Shown here piece after piece: positions 35,509-43,171 of a DNA stretch of 64,000 nucleotides. Under the pieces are notes generated by a model. The model made no database searches. It was not told where the DNA came from and worked only from the letters and a program-made list of their open reading frames with translations. Position numbers and translations under genes: made by a program. Source of the stretch: DATMAM01 sp035559995 (GTDB taxonomy: Bacteria; Desulfobacterota; Binatia; UBA9968); NCBI GenBank assembly GCA_035559995.1, contig DATMAM010000017.1, positions 1-64,000 on the forward strand, given 5' to 3'. Numbering within the stretch: the first letter of the stretch is position 1; every line of letters starts with the position of its first letter.

Positions 35509-35844
35509 TCATGCCTCCTTCCCTTGCGCCGCCTGCCTTGTAGCTCGACACTCGGGGCACGGGCAGAGCGCGCGCAGGTAATCAAACGTGTAGATTCCCG
35601 TGCTGTGGCCGTCGCTCCACGTAAACTGAATCGCGTAGTTGCCGACCGCGCTGATCTCTTGTAGACCGCACTCGGCTCCCTCGACAAAGCGAATCTTGCC
35701 GCCGTGTCCCTGGCAGAGCGCGCACGGGCAGTAGCCGCGCAGGTACTCGCGCGCGTACTCGCCCACGTGGCCGTCGTCCCACGTGATGCGCACCAGCCCC
35801 TTGTCCTTTAGGTGATGGATCTCGACGGGAACCGCTCCATCCAT
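35509..35844 (-). CDS. DUF971 (GBBH-like) domain protein
   Basis: The 111-residue product has two copies of the DUF971 pattern: YAREYLRGYCPCALCQGHGG and TFDYLRALCPCPECRA, each with a C-x-C-x2-C cluster, and RITWDDGHVGEY with FTWSDGHSTGIY. The domain occurs at the amino end of gamma-butyrobetaine hydroxylase and next to Fe-S scaffold genes. The cysteines could bind zinc or an Fe-S cluster. It starts 5 bp after mrp. Confidence 0.85.
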   Translation of the reverse strand: MDGAVPVEIHHLKDKGLVRITWDDGHVGEYAREYLRGYCPCALCQGHGGKIRFVEGAECGLQEISAVGNYAIQFTWSDGHSTGIYTFDYLRALCPCPECRATRQAAQGKEA

Positions 35845-35849
35845 AGCTG

Positions 35850-36947
35850 CTAGCTCGTAATGATCTTGAGAGACTGCGCCCGGCGCGCGCGCTCGGAGGC
35901 GATCGAGAGCTGGCCGGCAAGATTTCGCGCGATCTCCAGAAAGGTCTTGCTCACCGGCGACTGCGGGTCGCGCACCAGCACCGGCATGCCTTCGTCGCCC
36001 CACTGGCGCACCGCGGGAACCAAGGGGACCTCGCCGAGAAAAGGAATTTTGAAGCGCTCCGCCGCCTTGCGCGCGCCGCCGCGCGAGAATATCTCGTGGC
36101 TTTTGTTGCAGCCGTCGCAGATGAAGTAGCTCATGTTTTCGATGATGCCGACGATCGGGATCATCACCTTGTCGAACATCGACTTCGCCCGAATGACATC
36201 GGCCAGCGCGACTTCCTGGGGCGTCGCCACCAAAACCGCGCCGCTCACCTTGAGCTGTTGCGAAAAAGTAATCTGCACGTCGCCGGTTCCCGGCGGCATA
36301 TCGACGACCAGATAATCGAGATCGCCCCAGTGGACATCCGCCATCAACTGATGCAGCGCCTTTCCCAGCATCGGACCGCGCCAGATCACCGCCTGGTCGG
36401 GCTCCAGGAAAAACCCGATCGACATGACCGGGACGCCGTGCGCGACCGGAGGCCTGAGCTTGAAACCGCCGTCCACCTCCACCTTTTGCGGTTCTTCCCT
36501 CACGCCCATCAAAATAGGAATCGAGGGCCCGTAGATATCGGCGTCGAGCAGCCCGGTTGCCGCCCCGTGCATCTTGAGCGCCACCGCGAGATTGGCGGCC
36601 ACGGTGGATTTCCCGACGCCACCCTTTCCCGCCGCCACAAGCACGACGTTCTTCACGTTCGGCAATAGATCGGTCTGCCCCTGTCCGACCTTGCTGCCGC
36701 GAACCTGAGCGCCGAACGAGATCTCGACTTCCTTTATGCCCTCGACTCCCGCGAGCGCCTGGCGGCAGTCGTCCTGGATTCGCTCCCGCAGCGGGCACGC
36801 CGGCGTTGTCAGCTCCACCGTAAACGACACCTTGCCGTTGCGGACCTCGAGGTTCTTGACCATCCCAAGGCTCACGATGTCCCGGTGTAGCTCGGGATCT
36901 TGAACTTTTTTGAGCGCTCCTAAAACTGCCTCTGCGTTTGCTGCCAT
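35850..36947 (-). CDS. mrp: Mrp/ApbC iron-sulfur cluster carrier ATPase
   Basis: The 365-residue protein has an amino-terminal DUF59 domain (KKVQDPELHRDIVSLGMV), then a deviant Walker A AAGKGGVGKSTVAANLA, switch DADIYGPSIP, DYLVVDMPPGTGD and the C-x2-C of YFICDGCN that binds a cluster between subunits. It transfers 4Fe-4S clusters to apo-proteins. It heads the Fe-S trio and is divergent from lysE. Confidence 0.95.
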   Translation of the reverse strand: MAANAEAVLGALKKVQDPELHRDIVSLGMVKNLEVRNGKVSFTVELTTPACPLRERIQDDCRQALAGVEGIKEVEISFGAQVRGSKVGQGQTDLLPNVKNVVLVAAGKGGVGKSTVAANLAVALKMHGAATGLLDADIYGPSIPILMGVREEPQKVEVDGGFKLRPPVAHGVPVMSIGFFLEPDQAVIWRGPMLGKALHQLMADVHWGDLDYLVVDMPPGTGDVQITFSQQLKVSGAVLVATPQEVALADVIRAKSMFDKVMIPIVGIIENMSYFICDGCNKSHEIFSRGGARKAAERFKIPFLGEVPLVPAVRQWGDEGMPVLVRDPQSPVSKTFLEIARNLAGQLSIASERARRAQSLKIITS

Positions 36948-37144
36948 ACGATCCTTCTGGGGAGAGAAAACGACTTCCCGCCGAGTCTCGTCAGAACTGC
37001 GGCTGGAAAAGCGCCACCACTCGATTGTTCGCGGGAGAAGCCTTGGGAGTCAACGCTTCAAAAAATATAGGCTGCCGCATGGGAGAATGCAACAGCCTGG
37101 CGCTTCTGTTGACGCCGGGAGCGAAACATCCTAGCTTTTGCCGC

Positions 37145-37774
37145 GTGACTTTTGCGGGCGCGTTTGTGCTGGGATTTTCCGTCGCTTCCATTCCGGGCCC
37201 GACGATCGTGCTCATCACAACGGAAACGCTGACCAAAGGCGCGCGCGCCGGCATCGCGGCCATGGCCGCGCCCCTTCTGCTCGACGCTTTTCTGATGCTC
37301 CCTTTGGGCCTTGCGCTTCAGGGTCTGTTGGTTTCGCCCGCGGCGGCCACAGGCCTGGGCCTGATCGGCGGCTGCTTTTTGGGATGGCTCGGGCTAAACT
37401 CGATTCGCTCAGCCAGGCCCGCGCTCGCCGGCCATGCGCGGCAGGAAAATAGCCCGTTACCGGACCGCGACATGCCGTCTTTTTTAAAAGGCATGCTAAC
37501 TCACCTGAGCAGCCCTTACCCGTACCTGTATTGGGCAACCGTGGGCGCGCCACTCGTTCGCCAGGGCTTTGCGCGCGCCGGCGTTCCCGGCGCGGTGTTC
37601 TTCCCGCTGGGCTTTTGGCTAGGCGCCAGCGCATTTACGCTGTTGACGATCTTTGTGGCGGCGCAGGGAAAACGCCTGTTGCCGGCGCGCTTCGAGCCCT
37701 GGCTTCACATCGCTTCCGGCTTACTCCTCATCGGATGCGGCATCGCTCTTGCCGCGAGAACCTGGACGCAGTGA
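37145..37774 (+). CDS. LysE/RhtB-family exporter
   Basis: The 209-residue inner-membrane protein starts at GTG 37145 (VTFAGAFVLGFSVASIPGPT), matching the LysE family start and its conserved PGP block; the TM segments include LGLIGGCFLGWLGLNSIRSA and HLSSPYPYLYWATVG. Members export amino acids or related metabolites. An ATG at 37079 would add 22 residues that do not look like the family. The substrate is unknown. Confidence 0.85.
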   Translation: MTFAGAFVLGFSVASIPGPTIVLITTETLTKGARAGIAAMAAPLLLDAFLMLPLGLALQGLLVSPAAATGLGLIGGCFLGWLGLNSIRSARPALAGHARQENSPLPDRDMPSFLKGMLTHLSSPYPYLYWATVGAPLVRQGFARAGVPGAVFFPLGFWLGASAFTLLTIFVAAQGKRLLPARFEPWLHIASGLLLIGCGIALAARTWTQ

Positions 37775-37782
37775 GCGCGGCG

Positions 37783-37798
37783 AAAGAGCATGCTCTTT
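37783..37798 (+). terminator. Perfect palindrome after the LysE gene
   Basis: AAAGAGCATGCTCTTT is a 16-base perfect palindrome beginning 9 bases after the stop and followed by TG. It could act as a weak terminator with a CATG loop or be a protein-binding site. Confidence 0.3.
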
Positions 37799-37989
37799 TG
37801 CAATCCTCGTTAGCGGGCGGGCCTTATCCCTAACGGCATCCGGCAGGCAAAGCCCATAGCTTAAGACCGGCAAAACGATCTGGCGCAACCGCGATCAGCT
37901 GCCTTGCGCGTGGCGTATTCTCCGGGCGATGGCGTGTTTGATGGCTGCGCGCTCGGCACTGCCGGTCTTCACGATTCTACAAGGAGACT

Positions 37990-38148
37990 TTGGAACGACA
38001 GCCTTGGAGTCTTCTGGAGAGAAAGTCGGGGGCGGCGCGCGCCGATATGGAGCGCTTCGCTGGGCTCTGCGGCGGCGCGAAGACCGCAGTTTTTGTCTGG
38101 AGCATGGGCGTAACCCAGCACGTCTTTGGCGTGGAAAACGTCAAAGCA
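37990..38148 (+). pseudogene. Fragment of an FdhF/YdeP-type molybdopterin oxidoreductase
   Basis: The plus frame through 38002-38148 reads SGAARADMERFAGLCGG then AKTAVFVWSMGVTQHVFGVE and NVKAI, which matches the central part of FdhF/YdeP-family molybdopterin-dependent oxidoreductases (about 750 residues when intact). Similarity stops abruptly at both ends, at about 37990 and at 38148, where a different minus-strand gene begins. The remnant is about 50 codons and in frame, so it is a relic of a deleted or rearranged gene. The rest of 37800-37990 shows nothing recognisable. Confidence 0.65.
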
Positions 38149-38317
38149 ATCCCTGTCGCGAAGCAATACGTTCTAACGTGGCGAGCGTTATGCGCTCGAC
38201 GCGCGAAAGCGCTTCGTTGCCCTTGCGCACCTCCTGCAGAACCGCGTAGAGGATAATACCTTCCGCCACGACGGCACATATAATAACCAAAGTGTTAATC
38301 CAGATTATTACGTCCAT
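38141..38317 (-). CDS. Small single-TM protein
   Basis: The 58-residue product begins MDVIIWINTLVIICAVVAEG, one TM helix, then a charged segment (VRKGNEALSRVERITLATLE). GGGGAAGG just upstream supports ATG 38317. The layout resembles small membrane anchors with a cytoplasmic coiled tail. The family is not recognised. Confidence 0.6.
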   Translation of the reverse strand: MDVIIWINTLVIICAVVAEGIILYAVLQEVRKGNEALSRVERITLATLERIASRQGLL

Positions 38318-38356
38318 GCCTTCCCCGATTGTTTCTGAGTCGAAGTTGGCCCGCAA

Positions 38357-38713
38357 CTAGTCGCAGTAAAACTCCACCCAGTATCGGTTGGGGTCGCGGA
38401 AGTAGATGCTGCTTCGCCCTCGGCGCCCTTCAATTTTCACCCGGTTTTCCTTGAGCCTTCTTTCGACCCGCTTGAGATCCGCTCGTGACACGCTGATGCC
38501 AAAGTGGTCCAGGCCCCCCGTCGGGTGGATCTTTCCTTTCGAGGCGACGAAGTCCAACAGATCGTCTTGCCCGGGCCAGCGGAGAAATACCCTTTTCGGC
38601 CGAACGCGAAACGCCACTTCCAGCCCCAGGACGTCGGTATAGAAGCGCACGGTCTTCTCGAGCGCGTTGGTCTTCAAGCTCAGATGGCGAAGGCCGGCGC
38701 TTGCCCGCCTCAT
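38357..38713 (-). CDS. VOC (glyoxalase/bleomycin-resistance) family protein
   Basis: The 118-residue product has the beta-alpha-beta-beta-beta VOC fold: LRHLSLKTNALEKTVRFYTD, VLGLEVAFRV, GGLDHFGISV and IYFRDPNRYWVEFYCD, with metal-binding His and Glu positions in the usual places. Substrate unknown. ATG overlaps the flavin reductase stop (ATGA), so the two are coupled. Confidence 0.85.
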   Translation of the reverse strand: MRRASAGLRHLSLKTNALEKTVRFYTDVLGLEVAFRVRPKRVFLRWPGQDDLLDFVASKGKIHPTGGLDHFGISVSRADLKRVERRLKENRVKIEGRRGRSSIYFRDPNRYWVEFYCD

Positions 38714-39192
38714 AGCGCGCTCCCGAGGCGGTGATACTTGCTGCGGAAAAAAAGCAGCGGCGCGCCGTCTCGCGCTTCGCCAGAGATCACTTCGGCGAGA
38801 TAGATCGTATGGTCGCCGCCTTCGTAGCGCTCCACGATGCGGCACTCGACGTGCCCGACCGCTCCATCGATGAGCGGGACGCCGCTTGCGCCCGCCCGCC
38901 AGGACAGCCCTTCAAACTTGTCGATCCCCTTGGTCGCGAAACGCCGGGAAATGTCCTGCTGCCGTTCGCTCAGGATGTTGACGGCAAACGTTTTTGTTTC
39001 TTCGAAGCACGAGTAACATTGAGCGCTTTTGTCGATGCACACCAGCACCAGCGGCGGATCCAAGGAAACCGAAGTAAACGCATTGGCGGTGATGCCGAAA
39101 TTCTGCCCCTCCTCGTCCCTCGCCGTCACGACCGTGACGCCGGTCGCGAAATGGCTCATCAGTTGGCGCAGCTCCTTCGGGTCCACAGCCAT
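38710..39192 (-). CDS. Flavin reductase-like FMN-binding protein
   Basis: The 160-residue product has the HpaC/flavin reductase pattern: LRQLMSHFATGVTVVTA, GITANAFTSVSLDPPLVLVC and FAVNILSERQQDISRRFA. Members pass FMNH2 or FADH2 to two-component monooxygenases. No monooxygenase is nearby, but the VOC gene is co-translated, suggesting a small aromatic- or xenobiotic-related unit. Confidence 0.9.
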   Translation of the reverse strand: MAVDPKELRQLMSHFATGVTVVTARDEEGQNFGITANAFTSVSLDPPLVLVCIDKSAQCYSCFEETKTFAVNILSERQQDISRRFATKGIDKFEGLSWRAGASGVPLIDGAVGHVECRIVERYEGGDHTIYLAEVISGEARDGAPLLFFRSKYHRLGSAL

Positions 39193-39201
39193 AATCGACG
39201 G

Positions 39202-39759
39202 TCACAATGAAACGGCTGCACTGGCTTTGGATTCGCCGAGCGCTACCGCATCGCCGACGCGAATCGTGCCTTCAGTGACAATAGCCGCCTTGAGGCCGCT
39301 CCGGTGGAGCAAAGCGCGGCACACGCCGGGGACCCCGACGAGCCTCTCCATGTGCATGCACGGCTCAAAAAGCCTGAGGCCGCGCAGGACGACCTCGCCC
39401 ACGCTGAACTCCCGGCCGAGAAGCTCGATCAGGGGCACGCCTCGCGTGACGACGTTGCGCCGGATATCGCCCGGCGAAAGCTTGACGTCAAGCTCTCCCT
39501 CGGCCGCTTCGATCGTTTCGATCTCGATCAAGGTGATCGCCTTGTCCGGGCGCCCGAGCGCCGCCCAGGAGGCGCGAAAGAAGCGGTCGCCTTCGAGCCC
39601 GCGGTCGGGAACCGCGCGGACCTCGGGCACGGCGATCATGCCGTCACCGGCCGCGCGCGCAACGTGGAGAGAGACAACCTGGCCGCTGCGGAAAGGTTCC
39701 GCGCTTTTCCAGCCGCGCCATAGTTCCGGCGGCGTTTCCCAAATGTTGCTTTTTGCCAC
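39202..39759 (-). CDS. MOSC-domain protein
   Basis: The 185-residue product has MOSC blocks: VPDRGLEGDRFF, LSPGDIRRNVVTRGVPLIEL, GEVVLRG and the cysteine segment RLFEPCMHMERLVG. MOSC proteins bind molybdenum or carry sulfur in Mo-enzyme maturation. GTG 39759 has AAGGAG eight bases upstream; a TTG at 39786 would include that site. It lies 9 bp before the flavin reductase gene, and with the Mo-oxidoreductase relic hints at former molybdenum metabolism. Confidence 0.87.
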   Translation of the reverse strand: MAKSNIWETPPELWRGWKSAEPFRSGQVVSLHVARAAGDGMIAVPEVRAVPDRGLEGDRFFRASWAALGRPDKAITLIEIETIEAAEGELDVKLSPGDIRRNVVTRGVPLIELLGREFSVGEVVLRGLRLFEPCMHMERLVGVPGVCRALLHRSGLKAAIVTEGTIRVGDAVALGESKASAAVSL

Positions 39760-40064
39760 GCTCCAATCTCCTTTTATCGAGGGCAACGCGCTTAACCGGC
39801 AGCGATAAAATCGACGTCGTCCGCGGGGCCTCGAGCTTTGAGACTTTCTCTATCGTAACCGGCCGCCAAAGTCCAACTATCAAGATAGTCATTCGGCGCT
39901 TGGCGCGAGCGAGACTTGCGCGCAATGCCTACAAGCTCATCATAAGTGGCCGATCGGGCGCGCGCACCGTTTGACTCGGAGGAACCACCGGCGCTAGGAA
40001 AGACATTGGTCGAGCGCAAGTGCGCACGTTGACGATAAACCCAGAGAGGAGAGCCGCGTTGCCG

Positions 40065-41513
40065 ATGGAGACTCACGAGCACGACCACGATCACGAGCAC
40101 GGGTCGGGAATGGTTCACACGCACCTTACAAGCGTCGGCATCGACATCGGCTCGTCGACGTCGCATCTGATGTTCTCGCAACTGACCGTCGGCTACCGCG
40201 CTGCGCATCGCCGCCGGCCTGAAGTCCTCGAGCGCAGGGTGATCGCCCGCTCGCCGATTCGGCTCACCCCTTTCGGTGCCGACTGGAATTTGCAGGAGCA
40301 ACCGCTCAACGAACTGATCGAGACCACCTTCCGCGACGCGGGACTCGAGCGCGCCGATATCGACACCGGCGCCGTCATCGTGACCGGCGAGGCGGCGCGG
40401 CGGGACAACGCCGCCAAGATCGCCGCGCTCTTCGCCCAAGAAGCGGGGCGCTTCGTGTGCGCGACCGCGGGGCCTCGGCTCGAGGCGATTCTCGCCGCGC
40501 ACGGCTCGGGAGCGGTCGCGCGGAGCCGCGAGCAAGGTTCGGTGATCGTCAACGTCGATGTCGGCGGCGGAACCACAAAGATCAGCGTCATCCGAAGCGG
40601 CGCCATCGAAGCGACCACGGCGCTCAACATCGGCGCGCGATTGATCGCATGGGACGAGCGCGGCAGCGTCGTTCGGCTGGAGAAGGGCGGCAGGCGATTT
40701 TTGTCCGATTTCCGGTTGCCCATCGAAGTCGGGAGCAAGATTGACGAGACCGTTCTCAAGCCGCTCGCTCGGCGCATGACAGAGGTGCTGTTCGGTACTC
40801 TCGACGGCGAGCCGCCCGGATTAGATGAGCTTTTTATTACGCCGCCGATTCAAAATGTGCCTCGCATCGATGAGATTGTCTTCTCGGGCGGAGTCTCCGA
40901 ATACGTTTACGGCCGCGAGGCGAACGCGTTCGGCGATCTGGGTCCGCTTCTGGGAAACGAGCTGCGCGCTCACGCGGCCAGGAGAGGGTACGCCGTCGCG
41001 GATTCCACCGAAGGCATTCGCGCCACGGTGATCGGCGCATCGCAGTATACGATTCAGCTCAGCGGGGAAACGATTTTTATTCCCGAGCCGAGCGCGCTTC
41101 CGATCCGCAACTTGAGGGTGTTCGTCGTGCGCGCCACTTGGGAGCCGCCGATTGCGGAAAATTCGGCGCGGCTGATCCAAGCGGCGCTCGGCGACCGGGA
41201 TCCGGAAGTGCGCGACTCCCCATTTGCGCTCTACGTCGCCACGCCGCCTTTTCTGGGTTATGGGGCGGCTCACGAGCTTGCCCAAGGCATCCGCGCGGCC
41301 CTCCTCTCAGCATCTGCCGAGGATCGTCCCAAGCTGCTCGTCTTCGAGCAGAACGTCGGCCACATCATCGGCCAGGCTCTCCCACCCGAGCTCGCGATCC
41401 CCTGCATCGACGAGATCGCGCTCTCCGAGCTTGACTTTATCGACGTGGGGGAATTCGTTGCCGGCGAGAGCTATGTGCCGGTGGTCATCAAAAGCCTCGC
41501 CTTCGGCGTGTGA
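40065..41513 (+). CDS. eutA: EutA-like ethanolamine ammonia-lyase reactivase
   Basis: The 482-residue product is an ASKHA-fold ATPase with VGIDIGSSTSHLMFSQL, VIVTGEAARRDNAAKIA, VNVDVGGGTTKISVIRSGAI and IVFSGGVSEYVYG, characteristic of EutA, which swaps damaged B12 out of ethanolamine ammonia-lyase. The amino end is histidine/aspartate rich (ETHEHDHDHEHG and HTH). ATG 40065 is chosen; TTG 40059 is better spaced from GGAGAG and is an alternative. EutB and EutC are not in the window. A 277-bp divergent spacer (39788-40064) separates it from the MOSC gene. Confidence 0.88.
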   Translation: METHEHDHDHEHGSGMVHTHLTSVGIDIGSSTSHLMFSQLTVGYRAAHRRRPEVLERRVIARSPIRLTPFGADWNLQEQPLNELIETTFRDAGLERADIDTGAVIVTGEAARRDNAAKIAALFAQEAGRFVCATAGPRLEAILAAHGSGAVARSREQGSVIVNVDVGGGTTKISVIRSGAIEATTALNIGARLIAWDERGSVVRLEKGGRRFLSDFRLPIEVGSKIDETVLKPLARRMTEVLFGTLDGEPPGLDELFITPPIQNVPRIDEIVFSGGVSEYVYGREANAFGDLGPLLGNELRAHAARRGYAVADSTEGIRATVIGASQYTIQLSGETIFIPEPSALPIRNLRVFVVRATWEPPIAENSARLIQAALGDRDPEVRDSPFALYVATPPFLGYGAAHELAQGIRAALLSASAEDRPKLLVFEQNVGHIIGQALPPELAIPCIDEIALSELDFIDVGEFVAGESYVPVVIKSLAFGV

Positions 41514-41527
41514 CGAGGTTGGGTTGG

Positions 41528-41749
41528 TTACGGTACTGCGGCGGCGCGAGTTGTCGGTTTTGGCTCTTGGCCATGGGCGCCCGCGCGCCTATTTCCGAGG
41601 ACGATAAGAGCCAGGACCATCAGCGGCACCAGAAAAAAGATTGAATTGAATCCCGTCAAATATTCGCCGACTTGGGAAAGACAAACCAGGTACAGAACGT
41701 AAAGCGCCGACATCCTGCCCGTAAGTTCGCTCTGCGTATTTTTTTCCAC
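41528..41749 (-). CDS. Small two-TM protein
   Basis: The 73-residue product has two hydrophobic segments (MSALYVLYLVCLSQVGEYL and SIFFLVPLMVLALIVLG) and a polar tail. The GTG start at 41749 has GGAGG six bases upstream, which is strong support for translation. It converges on eutA with a 14-bp gap. Family not recognised. Confidence 0.65.
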   Translation of the reverse strand: MEKNTQSELTGRMSALYVLYLVCLSQVGEYLTGFNSIFFLVPLMVLALIVLGNRRAGAHGQEPKPTTRAAAVP

Positions 41750-41772
41750 TTTGAGCCTCCGAAGTTGCTTTT

Positions 41773-41970
41773 TTACTCGCGCCGTGGAGAAAGCTCCTGC
41801 GATCCGAAATTGGCGACCTCTTTTTCTTCTTGCAAAACTTTAAGCGGCGGCGGTTCCTCGAGACACGAAATGCAAATCCACGAATCCCGATAACGATCCA
41901 GCTTCCTCCCGCAACGGCATCGTGGGTGCTCGACGTCTTTCGTGTCCTCTCCTCTTACTTTTGTTCTCAT
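41773..41970 (-). CDS. Small zinc-ribbon-like protein
   Basis: A 65-residue frame has the pattern CRCGRKLDRYRDSWICISC, two pairs of cysteines separated by about 14 residues as in a short zinc ribbon. ATG 41970 has a weak AGG upstream. It lies 23 bp before the two-TM gene. The frame could also start upstream at 42111, but that part is low complexity. Function unknown. Confidence 0.45.
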   Translation of the reverse strand: MRTKVRGEDTKDVEHPRCRCGRKLDRYRDSWICISCLEEPPPLKVLQEEKEVANFGSQELSPRRE

Positions 41971-42314
41971 TGCCAACCTGCTCGCCTTTCTACATTGGGA
42001 CACCCATGCAGGAGTCGTACCAAGAGACTTGCTCGTCGATTGTCGTTGTCTGTTAGCTTTTTTCTGGGCTTGAGTTCTCGGACTGTGACACGAAACCAAC
42101 GACCGTGACAAAGAGGCCCGTCCTTCATGTCATGAATTCCCAGGAGCGCGGTTGACGGATCCTGTTTCGCTCGCGAGCGCGCGCTCCGACCGGAAGCAAG
42201 CCACCACAGGAGAGACACTGAGTGGTTGGCTGGGAGCTTGGCTCCCCACGAGAGCCCGCCTGCGCCCGTGGGCGTCCATGGGATTCAAGCGGGCTTTACG
42301 CGTGAGAAAAGAGA
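41971..42314. other. Spacer with no supported gene
   Basis: About 340 bases between the zinc-ribbon gene and tRNA-Pro contain only short unsupported frames. A GC-rich inverted word TCGCTCGCGAGCGCG (near 42167-42181) is the only structure noted. Confidence 0.35.
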
Positions 42315-42391
42315 TGGTCGGGGCGAGTGGATTTGAACCACCGACCTCACGGTCCCGAACCGTGCGCTCTACCAAGCTGAGCCACGCCCCG
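42315..42391 (-). tRNA. tRNA-Pro(CGG)
   Basis: A 77-base cloverleaf on the minus strand: acceptor CGGGGCG pairs with CGCCCCG, D arm with GCTCAGCTTGGTAGAGC, anticodon stem CACGG/CCGTG enclosing loop TTCGGGA, so the anticodon is CGG (Pro). The T arm is GGTGG-TTCAAAT-CCACT, and A73 with an encoded CCA follows. It lies 93 bp beyond the rpe stop on the same strand. Confidence 0.97.
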
Positions 42392-42484
42392 ACAAGTTCG
42401 ATCTTACATTGGCTGGAAACGTATTGAAAGGCAAACAAGTTCCCGGAGCCGCAAAGCGGTCGCTCGGTTCTTCATCCGGCCTTT

Positions 42485-43171
42485 TTATCTCATCGACTCC
42501 GCCCGGGCCATGGGTTTTACGTTTTCTGCCGCCTTGCGCATCCGCCGGATCGTCTCTCCATAGTCCGGCGTCTTGAAAATCCCCGAGCCCGACACGATCA
42601 CTTCCGCGCCCGCCGCCACCACGCGCGCGATGTTGTCCGCCTTGATTCCCCCGTCCGCCTCGATCAGCACGGGAAGCTTTCGGCCTTCGACCAGCGCTCT
42701 GAGCTTTGCGATATTGGGAAGCACTTCCTCGATGAACTCCTGGCCGGCAAAGCCCGGAAACACCGTCATCATGAGAACCATGTCGGCGTGCGCGAGCAGC
42801 GGCTCGATTTTCTCGAGCGGCACATCCGGGTTTACCGCAACCGAAGCTTTCGCGCCCAGCGAGCGAATCTTTTCCAGGCTCGCGACCGGATCGCCGCAGG
42901 TATCGGGATGCACCGATACCCAATCCGCGCCGGCCTTGATGAACTCCGGAGCGTACCTGTCGGGATCGGTGATCATGAGGTGCACGTCCATCGGCAAGCG
43001 CGTCACCTTGCGGATCGATTCCAGCACGACCGGGCCGATCGTCAGGTTGGGAACGAAATGCCCGTCCATCACGTCCACATGAATCCAGTCGGCGCCGGCG
43101 CGCTCGACCGCGCGAATTTCTTCCCCCAGGCGGCTAAAGTCCGCCGATAAAATCGATGGCGCGAGCTTCAT
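42485..43171 (-). CDS. rpe: Ribulose-phosphate 3-epimerase
   Basis: The 228-residue TIM barrel interconverts ribulose 5-phosphate and xylulose 5-phosphate. Motifs: MKLAPSILSADFSRL, HVDVMDGHFVPNLTIGP, MDVHLMI, VHPD, VNPDV, MMTVFPGFAGQEFI and EADGGI, with the metal His and Asp residues. The start overlaps the rsmB stop by one base (TAATG). Confidence 0.96.
   Translation of the reverse strand: MKLAPSILSADFSRLGEEIRAVERAGADWIHVDVMDGHFVPNLTIGPVVLESIRKVTRLPMDVHLMITDPDRYAPEFIKAGADWVSVHPDTCGDPVASLEKIRSLGAKASVAVNPDVPLEKIEPLLAHADMVLMMTVFPGFAGQEFIEEVLPNIAKLRALVEGRKLPVLIEADGGIKADNIARVVAAGAEVIVSGSGIFKTPDYGETIRRMRKAAENVKPMARAESMR

Noticed and set aside
35509..36798. Long minus frame within mrp and running into DUF971
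   Set aside because: Its first part is an alternative frame of mrp; only the last 111 codons (DUF971) are genuine, starting at 35844.
42315..42391. tRNA-Pro as an integration site for an island
   Set aside because: No integrase or repeated tRNA 3' end was found on either side in the window.
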